Positions 1-10,121 are shown, counted from the first letter of the stretch. The stretch is DNA of 64,000 nucleotides from Fictibacillus phosphorivorans (GCF_023715845.1 NZ_JAMBOR010000007.1:79002-143001); one strand, 5' to 3'. Notes: a model not told the origin generated them from the sequence alone. Program-made: numbers and translations.

Positions 1-1405
<1,405 letters not shown>

Positions 1406-1419
1406 GTAGTACAAAAGTA

Positions 1420-1432
1420 GGGGTCTGACCCC
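1420..1432. repeat. Short GGGGTC-T-GACCCC palindrome
   Basis: A 13-nt perfect inverted repeat lies 15 bases after the eno stop and is followed by AAAC. The same flanks, GGGGTCTG and ACCCCAAAC, occur at 56712-56751, where an insert of about 11 nt turns the site into a 40-bp perfect palindrome. The two look like short and long forms of one dispersed element. Confidence 0.5.
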
Positions 1433-1469
1433 AAACAAAGACAAACCGCCATTTTGTCTTTCTGACAAA

Positions 1470-1521
1470 GACAGCCCCCGGATAGGCGCCTCAGAGCCGC
1501 ATCCGGGGGCTGTCTTCTTTT
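1470..1521 (+). terminator. Rho-independent terminator of eno
   Basis: A 14-bp stem (GACAGCCCCCGGAT paired with its exact complement) encloses a 17-nt loop and runs into TTCTTTT. Confidence 0.9.
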
Positions 1522-1873
1522 AAAACTGATAACGGAGAATCTGACATTAAGAACCTGTCGAACCAACTAAAAACCCTGCTGCTTATCGAGAGCGGTCATT
1601 AGAATGAAGGATTGTAACAATGAGCATTGAGAAACTAATCATCAGTGACATCGTTTCAAAAACAGTCATTTTTGATCCCTCCAATCTTGTTACCCTTAAG
1701 ATTTGTAAAAGCGGGGTTGTCCTATACGGTACAAATTAAAAATTTTGAAAATAGTAAGACGGATAAACGATTCTATCTTTCAACCAGACCCTATACTCAT
1801 ATTCCTTCTCTTTTGATCTGTTATCATATAAAATGCTAGTAACAAGTTATTGTTTTTGTACGGGGGAACTAGA
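1522..1873. other. Intergenic region without a supported gene
   Basis: About 350 bases between the eno terminator and the FHA gene. A 64-codon frame at 1645-1839 has no ribosome-binding site and an unremarkable composition, so I do not call it. No convincing promoter pair or structured RNA was seen. Confidence 0.5.
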
Positions 1874-2575
1874 ATGAAACAAAGCTTATATATACGAATA
1901 GAAGCAGGGGATCCTTACGATACGGGGAGTTTGATTCCGCTTAAGCCTGAAGGTGAGTATCTAACCATTGGAAGGTCCGCGCATACCCATGAGACGGATA
2001 TCTCACTGCTAAGTCCATATGTTTCACGCAATCATGCTGAAATCTTTATACAAGACGGCAAATCTTTTATTCGAGATTTGGATTCAAAACATGGGACTGA
2101 GCTGAATCAGGTTAAACTCGATCCGAATGTTCCAAAAGAGATACATTCAGGTGATGTGATCAGCCTGGCAAAAGGGGTAGTTCTGTTAACCTATTTGAAT
2201 ACCGAAACAGAAGAATCCGAATTGACGATGGAGTTTACCTCTCCCATTGAACCGCCTGAAAAGAAGATCACGAACGGGCTCCATATCATTCCAGAGCGAC
2301 GTCAGATATCGATCGATGGTGAGCCTTTATTTCTATCAGGAAAACACACTGATCTCCTCGTGCTCCTCTATAGAAAAAAGAATCAGGCCGTTAGCAGTGA
2401 TGAGATTAAGATCCAAATCTGGCCTGAAAGAATGGTAGCCGGATCGAATGCACTGCCTGATGTAGGGAAAGATGAGATCAATGCACTAGTCTATCGTTTG
2501 CGAAAAAAATTAGGCAGTTATGGTGACGCTATCGTTACCGTTCCGCGATACGGATATATGCTGCAAATTAAATAA
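1874..2575 (+). CDS. FHA domain / winged-helix DNA-binding protein
   Basis: A 233-residue soluble protein. The N-terminal half is a forkhead-associated domain with the phosphothreonine-binding hallmarks (TIGRS, then SRNHAEIFI, then DSKHGTELN, about residues 25-95). The C-terminal half looks like an OmpR/PhoB-type winged helix (SGKHTDLLVLLYR through a final VPRYGYMLQI strand, about 140-230). It is probably a transcription regulator that docks on a Thr-phosphorylated partner; the partner is not in the window. ATG 1874 is preferred over the in-frame 1850 start because GGGGGAACT precedes it. It stands alone between terminators. Confidence 0.85.
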   Translation: MKQSLYIRIEAGDPYDTGSLIPLKPEGEYLTIGRSAHTHETDISLLSPYVSRNHAEIFIQDGKSFIRDLDSKHGTELNQVKLDPNVPKEIHSGDVISLAKGVVLLTYLNTETEESELTMEFTSPIEPPEKKITNGLHIIPERRQISIDGEPLFLSGKHTDLLVLLYRKKNQAVSSDEIKIQIWPERMVAGSNALPDVGKDEINALVYRLRKKLGSYGDAIVTVPRYGYMLQIK

Positions 2576-2590
2576 GTAACGAGTTTGTAA

Positions 2591-2627
2591 AAGCCTGCAT
2601 AAGTTAATCACTGATGCAGGCTTTTTT
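2591..2627 (+). terminator. Terminator after the FHA regulator
   Basis: AAGCCTGCAT pairs with ATGCAGGCTT across a 13-nt loop and is followed by TTTTTT. Confidence 0.85.
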
Positions 2628-2812
2628 AAATCTTTTACTATCGATCATTACCGACGGGAAAAGAGGATAATTTTCAGAAAATTATCATGTTCGTATGATA
2701 GAAGAATCATGCAAAAGCCATTTTAGTGCTGACGTAAAGAGAGTAAATTAATTAAAAGGGAAAAACCCTTTAATGATTAATGTTTCTTCCAAATAGGTGT
2801 GGTGAACTAAAA

Positions 2813-3070
2813 ATGAGGGTAGAGGAAACTATACAGCATCGAAGAGATAGGGCATTTCGTTTTCATTTGTATTTTGGATTTATTATTCTTTTATTTATTA
2901 TCTTAATTTACAGGACGTATGACCTGCAGATTATTAACGGCGAAAAAGCCCGTATTCAATCAGAAAACTATGAAGATGTTGTAATAAAGAAGTCCATATT
3001 CAACGACAACTATTATTCCTCACAGAAGGACACACCATCAGGAGCAGACATAAAACAATCAAAAGATTAG
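2813..3070 (+). CDS. Small single-pass membrane protein resembling a class B PBP anchor
   Basis: An 85-residue protein. A basic cytoplasmic stretch (HRRDRAFRFH) leads into one transmembrane helix (FGFIILLFIILIYR), then YDLQIINGEKARIQSENY. This order matches the start of class B penicillin-binding proteins, where an FR-x-H helix is followed by L-x-QI-x-GE, but it stops soon afterwards in a hydrophilic tail. There is no dimerisation or transpeptidase domain and no remnant downstream. It may be an independent small protein using this anchor or a truncated gene. Start 2813 follows GGTGTGGTGA. Confidence 0.6.
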   Translation: MRVEETIQHRRDRAFRFHLYFGFIILLFIILIYRTYDLQIINGEKARIQSENYEDVVIKKSIFNDNYYSSQKDTPSGADIKQSKD

Positions 3071-3117
3071 TAAAATGAATATGGGGGATGTCCCCATAAT
3101 GCGAAGAGGGGATGTTT

Positions 3118-3450
3118 ATGATGCAACCACTTAAACAAGAATCTTCGGATGGTGCAGCAATTAAACAAGAAAAATTGAATCCAATCAGCTTTGTTGGAAA
3201 AGTAAAAGAAGTAAAAGGGAATTCATTTACGATCCACCATAAAAAAACGGTGATGAGAGTACAATTAGATTCCAATACAGAGCTTCTTGACGGAGATAAG
3301 ACACTTGATATTGCGCCAGATGAAGCTGTTCAGCCTGGAGTTAAAGTCCAAATCGTGGGACTTCTGAACAAAAGGCTCAACCTCATAAAAGCTGTCCGGC
3401 TTTATATTTTCCATAAGGAATTTGATATCAACTATTTCGGTGCGAATTAA
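3118..3450 (+). CDS. Hypothetical small beta-rich protein
   Basis: A 110-residue protein that I do not recognise. After a polar N-terminus the sequence alternates short hydrophobic strands (SFVGKVKEV, SFTIHHKKTVMRVQL, VKVQIVGLLN) in the way of a small beta-barrel or OB-like fold. It has no signal peptide and ends in a basic, aromatic tail. Of three clustered ATGs, 3118 is spaced best from GAGGGG (3106-3111). It lies 47 bases after the PBP-anchor-like gene on the same strand and may be cotranscribed with it. A small ATGGGG/CCCCAT hairpin lies between them. Confidence 0.55.
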   Translation: MMQPLKQESSDGAAIKQEKLNPISFVGKVKEVKGNSFTIHHKKTVMRVQLDSNTELLDGDKTLDIAPDEAVQPGVKVQIVGLLNKRLNLIKAVRLYIFHKEFDINYFGAN

Positions 3451-3474
3451 GTAAGAAGGTTCAGAAAAAAACTT

Positions 3475-3503
3475 TTGCCTCGTCCCTTCCACTATGATAC
3501 ATT
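3475..3503 (+). promoter_or_regulatory. Candidate SigA promoter for secG
   Basis: TTGCCT, a 17-nt spacer and TACATT lie about 40 bases before the secG start. The -35 matches 4 of 6 and the -10 matches 4 of 6. Confidence 0.5.
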
Positions 3504-3542
3504 TATAGTAATGTAACGTGGAACGGTGGAGGTGTAACATTC

Positions 3543-3782
3543 ATGCTAACAGCAGTAAAAATCCTTCTTATTTTAGTATCACTATCTTTAATTGTTGTCG
3601 TTGTTCTTCAATCAGGTCGTTCGGCCGGATTATCTGGAGCGATAACAGGTGGAGCTGAGCAGCTTTTTGGTAAACAAAAAGCACGCGGTATTGATGCATT
3701 GCTTAGTAAGCTTACAGTGATTCTTGCAGTTTTATTTTTCATTTTAACCATTTCAGTAGCGTATTTCTTACCTACAAATTAA
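3543..3782 (+). CDS. secG: Preprotein translocase subunit SecG
   Basis: A 79-residue membrane protein of the SecYEG channel that stimulates SecA-driven protein export. It has two transmembrane helices (about residues 2-22 and 55-76) joined by the typical SecG loop with QSGRSAGLSGAITGGAEQLFG. Its length and loop are standard for Firmicutes. A ribosome-binding site (GGTGGAGGTG) precedes the ATG. As in B. subtilis it heads the esterase-rnr-smpB cluster, although a hairpin right after it suggests that at least part of the transcription stops there. Confidence 0.96.
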   Translation: MLTAVKILLILVSLSLIVVVVLQSGRSAGLSGAITGGAEQLFGKQKARGIDALLSKLTVILAVLFFILTISVAYFLPTN

Positions 3783-3794
3783 TCCGTACTTAAA

Positions 3795-3827
3795 GACAGC
3801 AGGCGAAACATCGCTTGTTGTTTTTTT
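3795..3827 (+). terminator. Terminator after secG
   Basis: An 11-bp stem with two G-U pairs closes on an AACA loop and is followed by seven T residues. Confidence 0.7.
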
Positions 3828-3920
3828 ATGCTCAAATCGTTGCTTACCATTTTGAATATTGATTGTGATATGATTTGATACGTACATAAAAGGGTAATCT
3901 AAAGTCAAAAAGGTGGTAGC

Positions 3921-4610
3921 ATGATCGGTTGTCTTTGTTTGCATGGTTTTACTGGCGGCCCATATGAGATCGAGCCCATTACAGAATATCTGCAGAAACA
4001 TACCGATTGGATGATTTCTGCTCCGACTTATCCAGGGCACGGATCAGAGCTTTCGTTAAAAGGGAAAACACATACAGAATGGTTGGAAGAAGCAGAAAAG
4101 GCTTATTTAGAACTTCGTAAAAAAGTCGATAAAATCTACATTGTTGGATTTTCAATGGGCGGAATGATCGCGGGTTATCTCGCGTCCAAATATGGCTGTG
4201 ACAAATTGATCTTATTAAATGCAAGTGCTTATTATCTAAACCCTGGCCAGATGATTAAAGATATAGCGAATATGATGATATCGGGATTCAGTGGTCAGTT
4301 AAAAGATCATGAGCTTTATAAAAGGTATAAAAAGAAACTGATTGATACCCCTCTAAGTGCAACAAGGGAATTTCGTAAGCTGGTAAAGCTGCTTAGACCA
4401 GAACTAGCACAGATCTCAGCACCTACGTTGATCGTCCAAGGAGAATGTGATGGACTTGTACCGAGAAAGAGTGCCGAGTATTTATATGGGACGATTGCAG
4501 CATCCAATAAACGAATCTGCTATTTTAAAGAATCGAAACACATGATTTGTCATGATGTTGAAAAAGATCAGCTGATCGATGAGGTTTATCAATTTTTAAT
4601 GAATGAATAG
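3921..4610 (+). CDS. Alpha/beta hydrolase, carboxylesterase type (paralogue of the next gene)
   Basis: A 229-residue cytosolic serine hydrolase. It has the oxyanion HGFTG motif at the very N-terminus (8-12), the nucleophile elbow GFSMGG with Ser78, an acid residue in GECDGLVP and the catalytic His in SKHMICHD, so the triad is complete. The fold is that of the small monoglyceride-lipase/Est30 group and the substrate cannot be read from the sequence. It lies 12 bases before a second hydrolase with the same layout. B. subtilis has only one esterase (YvaK) at this position, so this looks like a local tandem duplication that has since diverged. Its N-terminus is shorter than the paralogue's. Confidence 0.85.
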   Translation: MIGCLCLHGFTGGPYEIEPITEYLQKHTDWMISAPTYPGHGSELSLKGKTHTEWLEEAEKAYLELRKKVDKIYIVGFSMGGMIAGYLASKYGCDKLILLNASAYYLNPGQMIKDIANMMISGFSGQLKDHELYKRYKKKLIDTPLSATREFRKLVKLLRPELAQISAPTLIVQGECDGLVPRKSAEYLYGTIAASNKRICYFKESKHMICHDVEKDQLIDEVYQFLMNE

Positions 4611-4622
4611 GAGAGAAACAGC

Positions 4623-5369
4623 ATGAAAATTACAGCACCAAAACCGTTTTTCTTTGAAGGAGGAAAACGGGCGGTCCTGATGCTGCACGGATTTACAGGC
4701 AGTTCAGCCGACGTAAGAATGATGGGGAGATTCCTTCAAAAGAAAGGCTACACATGTCACGCGCCACAATATAAAGGACACGCGGTTCCACCTGAAGAAC
4801 TCGTTCATACGGGTCCAGATGACTGGTGGCAAGATGTTATCGGAGGCTACAATCACTTAAAAGAAAAAGGTTTTGACGAAGTTGCAGTTGTCGGGCTTTC
4901 GCTTGGGGGGGTATTCTCCTTAAAACTTGCAACAGAATATCCTGTAAAGGGTGTTGTCCCAATGTGTGCGCCTATGTACATCAAAAGCGAGGAAGTGATG
5001 TATAAAGGGGTTTGTGAGTACGCGGAAGAATATAAAAAGAGGGAACAAAAATCGCCTGAACAAATTAAACAAGAAATGGAAGAGTTTAAGAAGACACCAA
5101 TGAACACACTAAAAGCGCTCCAAGAGTTGCTTCAAAGTGTTAGAAATTCGGTCGATCTTGTATACGCACCTATATTTATTGTGCAGGCTAGACATGATGA
5201 AATGATTAATACAGATTCTGCAAATATTATTTATAACGAAGTTGAAAGTGAAAAGAAGGATTTAAAGTGGTATGAACATTCAACACACGTTATTACATTA
5301 GATAAGGAAAAAGAACAATTGCATGAAGATGTTTATGCATTCTTAGAAGATCTGGACTGGTCTGAATAG
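4623..5369 (+). CDS. est: Carboxylesterase, Est30/YvaK type
   Basis: A 248-residue serine esterase of the size of Geobacillus Est30. It has HGFTGS at 22-27, the nucleophile elbow GLSLGG with Ser93, an acid residue in QARHDEMI and the catalytic His in EHSTHVIT. Substrates are probably short-chain carboxylic esters. The conserved placement immediately upstream of rnr supports orthology to yvaK. A good GGAGAG site lies before the ATG, and 30 bases separate it from rnr. No function linking it to RNA decay is evident. Confidence 0.93.
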   Translation: MKITAPKPFFFEGGKRAVLMLHGFTGSSADVRMMGRFLQKKGYTCHAPQYKGHAVPPEELVHTGPDDWWQDVIGGYNHLKEKGFDEVAVVGLSLGGVFSLKLATEYPVKGVVPMCAPMYIKSEEVMYKGVCEYAEEYKKREQKSPEQIKQEMEEFKKTPMNTLKALQELLQSVRNSVDLVYAPIFIVQARHDEMINTDSANIIYNEVESEKKDLKWYEHSTHVITLDKEKEQLHEDVYAFLEDLDWSE

Positions 5370-5399
5370 AATCTTTTCCTTAAAAAAGGAGGTCAGTTT

Positions 5400-7715
5400 T
5401 TGGATAAACAGCAAATACTCCAGCTTATGAAAGAGTCGGAAAAACCGATGACAGTAACCGAGATTGAAGAAGCCCTTCAACTTCCGGACGCTGATGCTTT
5501 CAAGGAACTGGTTTTAACACTAAACCAACTAGAAGATGAAGGTTCAGTCGTAAGAACACGGACGAATCGCTATGGACTTCCAGAAAAAATGAGTCTGATT
5601 AAAGGACGCGTACAAGGACATGCCAAAGGGTTTGCCTTTTTAATAGCTGAAGACAGTGAACAAAAAGATGTTTATATCTCACAGTCTGATATGAATGGCG
5701 CGATGAGCGGGGACACCGTTTTAGTTCGTTTGAACAATACTTCTTCCGGATCACGCCCAGAAGGAACGATCATCCGCATTTTAGAACGAGGCGTAACGGA
5801 AGTAGTCGGTACATTCCAAGAAAGCCGTAAATTTGGTTTTGTGGTGGCTGACGACAAAAGGATTCCAAACGATATCTTTATTCCAGCAGAAGGTGTGAAT
5901 GGAGCGGTAGAAGGACATAAAGTCGTTGTTAAGATCACGAAATATCCTGAAGGCCGAAACAGCGCTGAAGGGGAGATCATCCATATTATCGGTCATAAAA
6001 ATGATCCGGGTGTAGATATAATCTCGGTTATTTTTAAACATGGACTGCCAAGGGAATTCCCGGAAGAAGCATTGGAGCAGGCACATAATACACCAGATGA
6101 GATCGATCCGAAAGACATTGAAGGACGCCGTGATCTTCGTAATGAAACGATCGTTACGATTGATGGAGCGGACGCAAAAGACTTGGATGACGCCGTTCAT
6201 GTTATAAAACTCCCGAACGGTCACTATAAACTTGGCGTTCACATTGCTGATGTTACCCATTATGTAACAGAAGACTCATCAATTGATCAAGAAGCGCGTG
6301 AACGTGGTACAAGTGTGTATTTGGTAGACCGAGTGATCCCGATGATTCCACACCGCCTTTCAAACGGAATCTGTTCGTTAAACCCGAAAGTTGACCGTTT
6401 AACGATTTCTTGTGAGATGGAGATCAATCAAGACGGGGATGTCGTTAAACACGAAATCTTTCCGAGCGTTATAAAAACAACTGAACGCATGACCTATACA
6501 GATGTGAGAAAAATCTTACAAGACGAAGATGAAGAAGTTACAAAACGCTACGAGCCTTTAATTCCGTTCTTTAAACTGATGGGTGAACTGGCAGAAATTC
6601 TTCGTAAAAAACGTTTTGCTCGTGGAGCGATTGACTTTGATTTTTCAGAAGCAAAAGTGATTGTAGATGAAAATAGCAATCCTCAGGATGTTGTTCTGCG
6701 TGAGCGATCAGTGGCGGAAAAGCTGATCGAGGAGTTTATGCTTTGTGCGAATGAAACGATTGCGCAGCATTTCCATGAGTTAGAGCTTCCGTTCATGTAC
6801 CGTATTCACGAAGATCCGGATGAGGGTAAGCTAGAACGCTTCTTAGAATTTATCGGGATGTTCGGATATGCGTTAAAGGGTACTCCAAGTGATATTCATC
6901 CGCGCAGTCTTCAGCAGCTTCTTGAAACAGTTAGAGGCGAACCAGAAGAGATGGTTATCAGTAAGATCATGCTTCGTTCCATGAAGCAAGCAAAATACGA
7001 TCATATGTCACTTGGTCACTACGGCTTGGCTACTGAATTCTATACCCATTTCACTTCTCCGATCCGCCGTTATCCGGACTTGATCGTTCACAGATTGATT
7101 CGAACGTATTTGTTCGAAAAAGATACCAGTCCAAAAACGATCAGCCATTGGAAAGCAGAGCTGCCAACGATCGCGAAACACTCATCTGCTATGGAACGAC
7201 GTGCAGTCGATGCCGAACGTGAGACGGACGAACTGAAAAAAGCTCAGTTTATGGTTGATAAGATTGGGGAAGAGTTTGATGGAGTTATCAGTTCCGTTAC
7301 GAATTTCGGTCTTTTTGTTGAACTGCCGAATACGATTGAAGGTCTTGTCCATGTCAGCTACTTAACAGACGATTATTACCGATTTGATGAGAAGTTCATG
7401 GCTATGATCGGAGAGCGTACAGGGAACGTGTTCCGAATCGGTGACGAGATCTCAATTCGTGTTGTAAACGTCAACGTGGATGAACGTGCGGTTGATTTTG
7501 AGATCGTAGGTATGAAAGGTACACCACGAAAGCGGCATAAAGATCGCCAACAGGTGATCGATATCGGTGATACACCGAAACGTGGTCGAGGAAGACGCAG
7601 CAAGAATCGAAGTAATGAGTCTGATCGATCCAGCGGACCGCAGGATTCCAAAAAAGGCAAGAAGAAGCCATTTTATAAGCCTGTAGCTAAGAAGGGTAAG
7701 AAAAAGAAGAAATAA
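5400..7715 (+). CDS. rnr: Ribonuclease R
   Basis: A processive 3'-5' exoribonuclease (771 residues) that degrades structured RNA and takes part in trans-translation-linked mRNA decay, which fits its place before smpB and ssrA. Domains in order: a winged-helix N-terminus (1-60), two cold-shock/OB folds ([14 protein letters not shown] and [15 protein letters not shown]), the RNB catalytic core with the metal-binding [14 protein letters not shown] motif near 250, an S1 domain ([17 protein letters not shown]) near 625-705, and a Lys/Arg-rich tail ending KKGKKKKK. The start is TTG at 5400 behind AAGGAGG; no upstream ATG fits. Confidence 0.97.
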   Translation: MDKQQILQLMKESEKPMTVTEIEEALQLPDADAFKELVLTLNQLEDEGSVVRTRTNRYGLPEKMSLIKGRVQGHAKGFAFLIAEDSEQKDVYISQSDMNGAMSGDTVLVRLNNTSSGSRPEGTIIRILERGVTEVVGTFQESRKFGFVVADDKRIPNDIFIPAEGVNGAVEGHKVVVKITKYPEGRNSAEGEIIHIIGHKNDPGVDIISVIFKHGLPREFPEEALEQAHNTPDEIDPKDIEGRRDLRNETIVTIDGADAKDLDDAVHVIKLPNGHYKLGVHIADVTHYVTEDSSIDQEARERGTSVYLVDRVIPMIPHRLSNGICSLNPKVDRLTISCEMEINQDGDVVKHEIFPSVIKTTERMTYTDVRKILQDEDEEVTKRYEPLIPFFKLMGELAEILRKKRFARGAIDFDFSEAKVIVDENSNPQDVVLRERSVAEKLIEEFMLCANETIAQHFHELELPFMYRIHEDPDEGKLERFLEFIGMFGYALKGTPSDIHPRSLQQLLETVRGEPEEMVISKIMLRSMKQAKYDHMSLGHYGLATEFYTHFTSPIRRYPDLIVHRLIRTYLFEKDTSPKTISHWKAELPTIAKHSSAMERRAVDAERETDELKKAQFMVDKIGEEFDGVISSVTNFGLFVELPNTIEGLVHVSYLTDDYYRFDEKFMAMIGERTGNVFRIGDEISIRVVNVNVDERAVDFEIVGMKGTPRKRHKDRQQVIDIGDTPKRGRGRRSKNRSNESDRSSGPQDSKKGKKKPFYKPVAKKGKKKKK

Positions 7716-7754
7716 TGGATAGTGATGATCAAGGTTCATCAGGAGTGGTGAACC

Positions 7755-7783
7755 TTGACGTTATTTGACCAAATTGATATAAT
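7755..7783 (+). promoter_or_regulatory. SigA promoter for smpB
   Basis: TTGACG, exactly 17 bases, then consensus TATAAT. It is preceded by a 10-bp inverted repeat (AAGGTTCATC / GGTGAACCTT, 7731-7756) that overlaps the -35 region and lacks a T-run, so that repeat is more likely an operator or a weak hairpin than a terminator. Confidence 0.85.
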
Positions 7784-7818
7784 TAGAGTTCACTTGCTGT
7801 GGGGAGGATTGAGTTTAT

Positions 7819-8286
7819 ATGCCAAAAGGGGAAGGGAAAGTAGTCGCACAAAATAAGAAAGCGCGGCACGATTACCATGTCGAAGAAACATTTGAAGCTG
7901 GAATTGTCCTTCAGGGCACAGAGATAAAATCCATTCGCGCAGGACGTGCAAACCTTAAAGATTCATTTGCCCGTGTGCAAAACGGCGAGTTGTTCTTACA
8001 CAACATGCATATCAGCACGTATGAGCAAGGAAATCGCTACAATCATGATCCGCTTCGTACCCGTAAATTACTTTTGCATCGTAAGGAAATTAATAAGCTA
8101 TTAGGTGCAACAAAAGAACAAGGGTATTCAATCGTACCTTTAAAGATGTACCTTAAAAATGGTTTTGCTAAGCTGTTAATTGGTCTAGCAAAAGGGAAGA
8201 AGCATTATGATAAGCGTGATGATCTGAAAAAGAAAGATGCAAAACGAGAAATCGAGCGTGCCTTTCGCGATCGTCAAAAAGTTTAG
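7819..8286 (+). CDS. smpB: SsrA-binding protein SmpB
   Basis: A 155-residue RNA-binding protein that delivers tmRNA to stalled ribosomes. The family signatures are all present: NKKARHDY near the start, [15 protein letters not shown], the [19 protein letters not shown] core, [15 protein letters not shown], and the positively charged C-terminal tail ([26 protein letters not shown]) that enters the decoding centre. It has its own promoter at 7755 and lies 143 bases upstream of ssrA, its RNA partner. Confidence 0.98.
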   Translation: MPKGEGKVVAQNKKARHDYHVEETFEAGIVLQGTEIKSIRAGRANLKDSFARVQNGELFLHNMHISTYEQGNRYNHDPLRTRKLLLHRKEINKLLGATKEQGYSIVPLKMYLKNGFAKLLIGLAKGKKHYDKRDDLKKKDAKREIERAFRDRQKV

Positions 8287-8313
8287 ATTGGGTATTCTTA
8301 CAGGAACTTACAA

Positions 8314-8342
8314 TTGAGACGATGATGTAAAAATGTTATACT
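8314..8342 (+). promoter_or_regulatory. Extended -10 promoter for ssrA
   Basis: TTGAGA, a 17-nt spacer and TATACT preceded by TG (TGT-TATACT). Transcription would begin near 8349, giving an 80-nt leader removed by 5' processing. A TATAAT directly abutting the mature 5' end (8423-8428) is too close to serve as its promoter. Confidence 0.7.
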
Positions 8343-8428
8343 GAGTACACAAGTGAATAAGAGCAATAAGCTTTTATCTCTTTCCGTGGTTTTAGCAGAA
8401 TTAAATTTCTGCAATCCATTATTATAAT

Positions 8429-9067
8429 GGGGACGTTACGGATTCGACAGGGGTAGTTTGAGCTTAAGTTGCGAGTCGAGGGGGTCGGCCTCGTTAAAAC
8501 GCCAAAGCCAATAACTGGCAAAACAAACAACAACTTAGCTTTAGCTGCGTAATAGCACTTTAGCTGTTCCTCCCTCCATCGCCCATGTGGTAGGGTAAGG
8601 GACTCACTCTTAGTGGGCTACGCCGGTTGTCCTCCGCCTGAGGACGATGGAAGAGAATAATCAGGCTAGCGATCTGGACGCCTGTCGGCTGGCAGATGGA
8701 TTCTTGAAACACGAATAAACCGAATACACTCGTAGAAGCTTAAGTGCCAATATCTCTGGACGTGGGTTCGATTAGGATTAGTCGCCTTATGTGGTAACAC
8801 ATAAGTGAAAATCCGGCTTTATCGGTGAAACCTAACCAGTGAATACTTCACTGCAAGGCGATGCCGAGTGGTATGTGGAGCAATCCAACAGCCATGTATC
8901 GACTTATAGGCTGCCAAAGTTATGGTAGTACTAGGATACGAAATTCTGCTTGGATACCAAGTAAATCTATATTTCGTATAATACGCCGGGGGACCTGATA
9001 AGCAGGTTCAAGATATAGTCAGTGCCATGACGAAAGCATGGAACAACATGTCCCACCGTCTCCACCA
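8429..9067 (+). ncRNA. ssrA: tmRNA gene (ssrA), interrupted by an intron
   Basis: tmRNA rescues ribosomes stalled on broken mRNAs and tags the product for proteolysis. The 5' end GGGGACGTTACGGATTCGAC and the 3' end CCGTCTCCACCA form the acceptor stem, with one G-U pair. The tag frame GGC...TAA at 8517-8552 encodes GKTNNNLALAA, preceded by the alanine carried by the RNA, and ends in the usual ALAA degron. The T-arm is split: exon 1 ends GTGGGTTCGAT at 8772 and exon 2 begins TCCCACC at 9051. Joining them restores the stem GTGGG/CCCAC with the 7-base loop TTCGATT and gives a 361-nt mature RNA, close to B. subtilis size. CCA is encoded. Confidence 0.96.
8773..9050 (+). mobile_element. Group I self-splicing intron in the tmRNA T-loop
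   Basis: A 278-nt insert in the T-loop of ssrA. Seen directly: the 5' exon ends in U and CGAU pairs with intron GUCG (8781-8784), placing a U-G pair at the splice site as in P1. A P2-like hairpin CTTATGTG/CACATAAG follows. The core contains GGTGAAACCTAA and the S element AAGATATAGTC (9010-9020), whose UAUAGUC pairs with GACUUAUA at 8901-8908 as P7 with one bulge. A P9-like hairpin CCATG/CATGG comes near the end, and the last base is G (9050). It contains no homing endonuclease ORF, so it probably cannot move unaided. Confidence 0.92.
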
Positions 9068-9083
9068 ATACATAGGTGGATAC

Positions 9084-9112
9084 AGACCAACACATTTGTT
9101 GGTCTTTTTTTA
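9084..9112 (+). terminator. Terminator of ssrA
   Basis: AGACCAACA pairs with TGTTGGTCT around a 4-nt loop, followed by a T-tract. It starts 17 bases after the encoded CCA. Confidence 0.92.
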
Positions 9113-9310
9113 TTTGTCCCAAAATACCCCCTACTTTTGATAGTTCCTTTTCAGGTTCATTAAAGTCCCCTCCGTATCATGGAAATCGAGAAACCTTAAG
9201 CGGAATCAACTTCCTTCGTAAATATAAACGAATGTAATTTAATGATAGACAACTAAACAATTGACTTAATTCCTGAAAATATAGACAAGTAACCATGCCT
9301 TTTAGAGCTG

Positions 9311-9336
9311 TGCTACATATAATACATGGACAAGAG
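9311..9336 (+). promoter_or_regulatory. Sporulation-type promoter/leader shared with a paralogue at 49 kb
   Basis: The segment contains CATA-TAA-TA, which fits the SigK-type -10 (CATAnnnTA). It is 24/26 identical to the segment at 49145-49170 on the other strand, upstream of a second CotB-like gene. Conservation between the two leaders outside the genes argues for a functional promoter. A -35 AC at the usual spacing is not clear here, so SigE is also possible. Confidence 0.55.
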
Positions 9337-9369
9337 ATGTCAATAATTTTATTTTCAGGAGGAAGTTTT

Positions 9370-10116
9370 TTGAGTTGCAAAAAGAATAAACTCTCAGCCC
9401 GAGAGGTCGCACAGTTTATATGTAAACGTGTCATTGCAAACGAAGGATTCGATGATATAGAAATAGAGGGTAAACTTGTCTGTGTAGGTAGGGATTTTAT
9501 CGCGATCAAAACAGATGAAAGAGAAGTATTCTATTTACCTCTAAACAATGTAAGAAACCTCGCAGTTGTATCGGACAAATGCTGTGACAATCATCGTAGA
9601 AAAGTATGTAATGATACTTTCCGTGGGATTTTAAAGAAATTAATCAATTGCAGAGTAAGGGTTAATGACGGTGGCGAAGAAGAAATCGAAGGGATTCTTA
9701 CCGCAGTAAACCGAACATCCATTCAAATCGTAGAAGAAGAAACATTAAATATCGTAACGATACCGATTGGCGCTATTAACTTTATTGTTCAAGCGGGCGA
9801 ATTAGGAGATCACGAAAGCAGCAACTGCAGAATTTTATGCTGTAGAAAAGAAGATCCATGCGGGAAAAAGAAAGACAAGTGTTGTAAAAAGAAAGATGAC
9901 TGCTGCAAAAAGAAAGATGACTGCAAAAAGGAATCTCCTGTATGCTGCAAAAAAGAAGAGTCATCTTCTAGCTTTGAGTTCTGGTGTAAAAAAGAATCTT
10001 CTAGTTCATCAAACATTTGTTGCAAAGAATCATCCTCACGTCACCATATTTGTTGTAAAAAAGAAAAGAAAAAACATTGTGATGATTTAGAATCAAGAGG
10101 CTGGTTTAGACTTTAA
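9370..10116 (+). CDS. CotB-type spore coat protein with Cys/Lys-rich tail
   Basis: A 248-residue protein. Two CotB-style beta modules (IEIEGKLVCVGRDFIAIKTD...VFYLPLNNVRNL and VRVNDGGEEEIEGILTAV...VTIPIGAINFIV) are followed by a low-complexity tail of about 80 residues with repeated CCKKK, CKKE and SSSS blocks. In CotB the tail is Ser/Lys rich; here it is also strongly cysteine-rich, suggesting disulfide or metal cross-linking in the coat. The start is TTG 9370 with AGGAGG seven bases upstream, not the ORF's first ATG at 9295. The next terminator isolates it as one gene. A paralogue with the same leader is at 48521-49111 on the other strand. Confidence 0.8.
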   Translation: MSCKKNKLSAREVAQFICKRVIANEGFDDIEIEGKLVCVGRDFIAIKTDEREVFYLPLNNVRNLAVVSDKCCDNHRRKVCNDTFRGILKKLINCRVRVNDGGEEEIEGILTAVNRTSIQIVEEETLNIVTIPIGAINFIVQAGELGDHESSNCRILCCRKEDPCGKKKDKCCKKKDDCCKKKDDCKKESPVCCKKEESSSSFEFWCKKESSSSSNICCKESSSRHHICCKKEKKKHCDDLESRGWFRL

Positions 10117-10121
10117 TAGGT

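Noticed and set aside
1645..1839. 64-codon ORF after eno
   Set aside because: No ribosome-binding site, no recognisable motif and ordinary intergenic composition.
7731..7756. Terminator between rnr and smpB
   Set aside because: A 10-bp hairpin exists but no T-run follows; it overlaps the smpB promoter.
8423..8428. TATAAT as ssrA promoter
   Set aside because: It abuts the mature 5' end, so transcription would begin inside the RNA; the pair at 8314-8342 is better placed.
8429..9112. Genomic island integrated at ssrA
   Set aside because: The sequence after the tmRNA 3' end goes straight to its terminator and ordinary genes; no integrase or duplicated att sequence is visible.
9782..10025. Minus-strand ORFs opposite the CotB-like tail
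   Set aside because: Low-complexity shadows (FLQ/SSF repeats) of the Cys/Lys tail with no ribosome-binding site.
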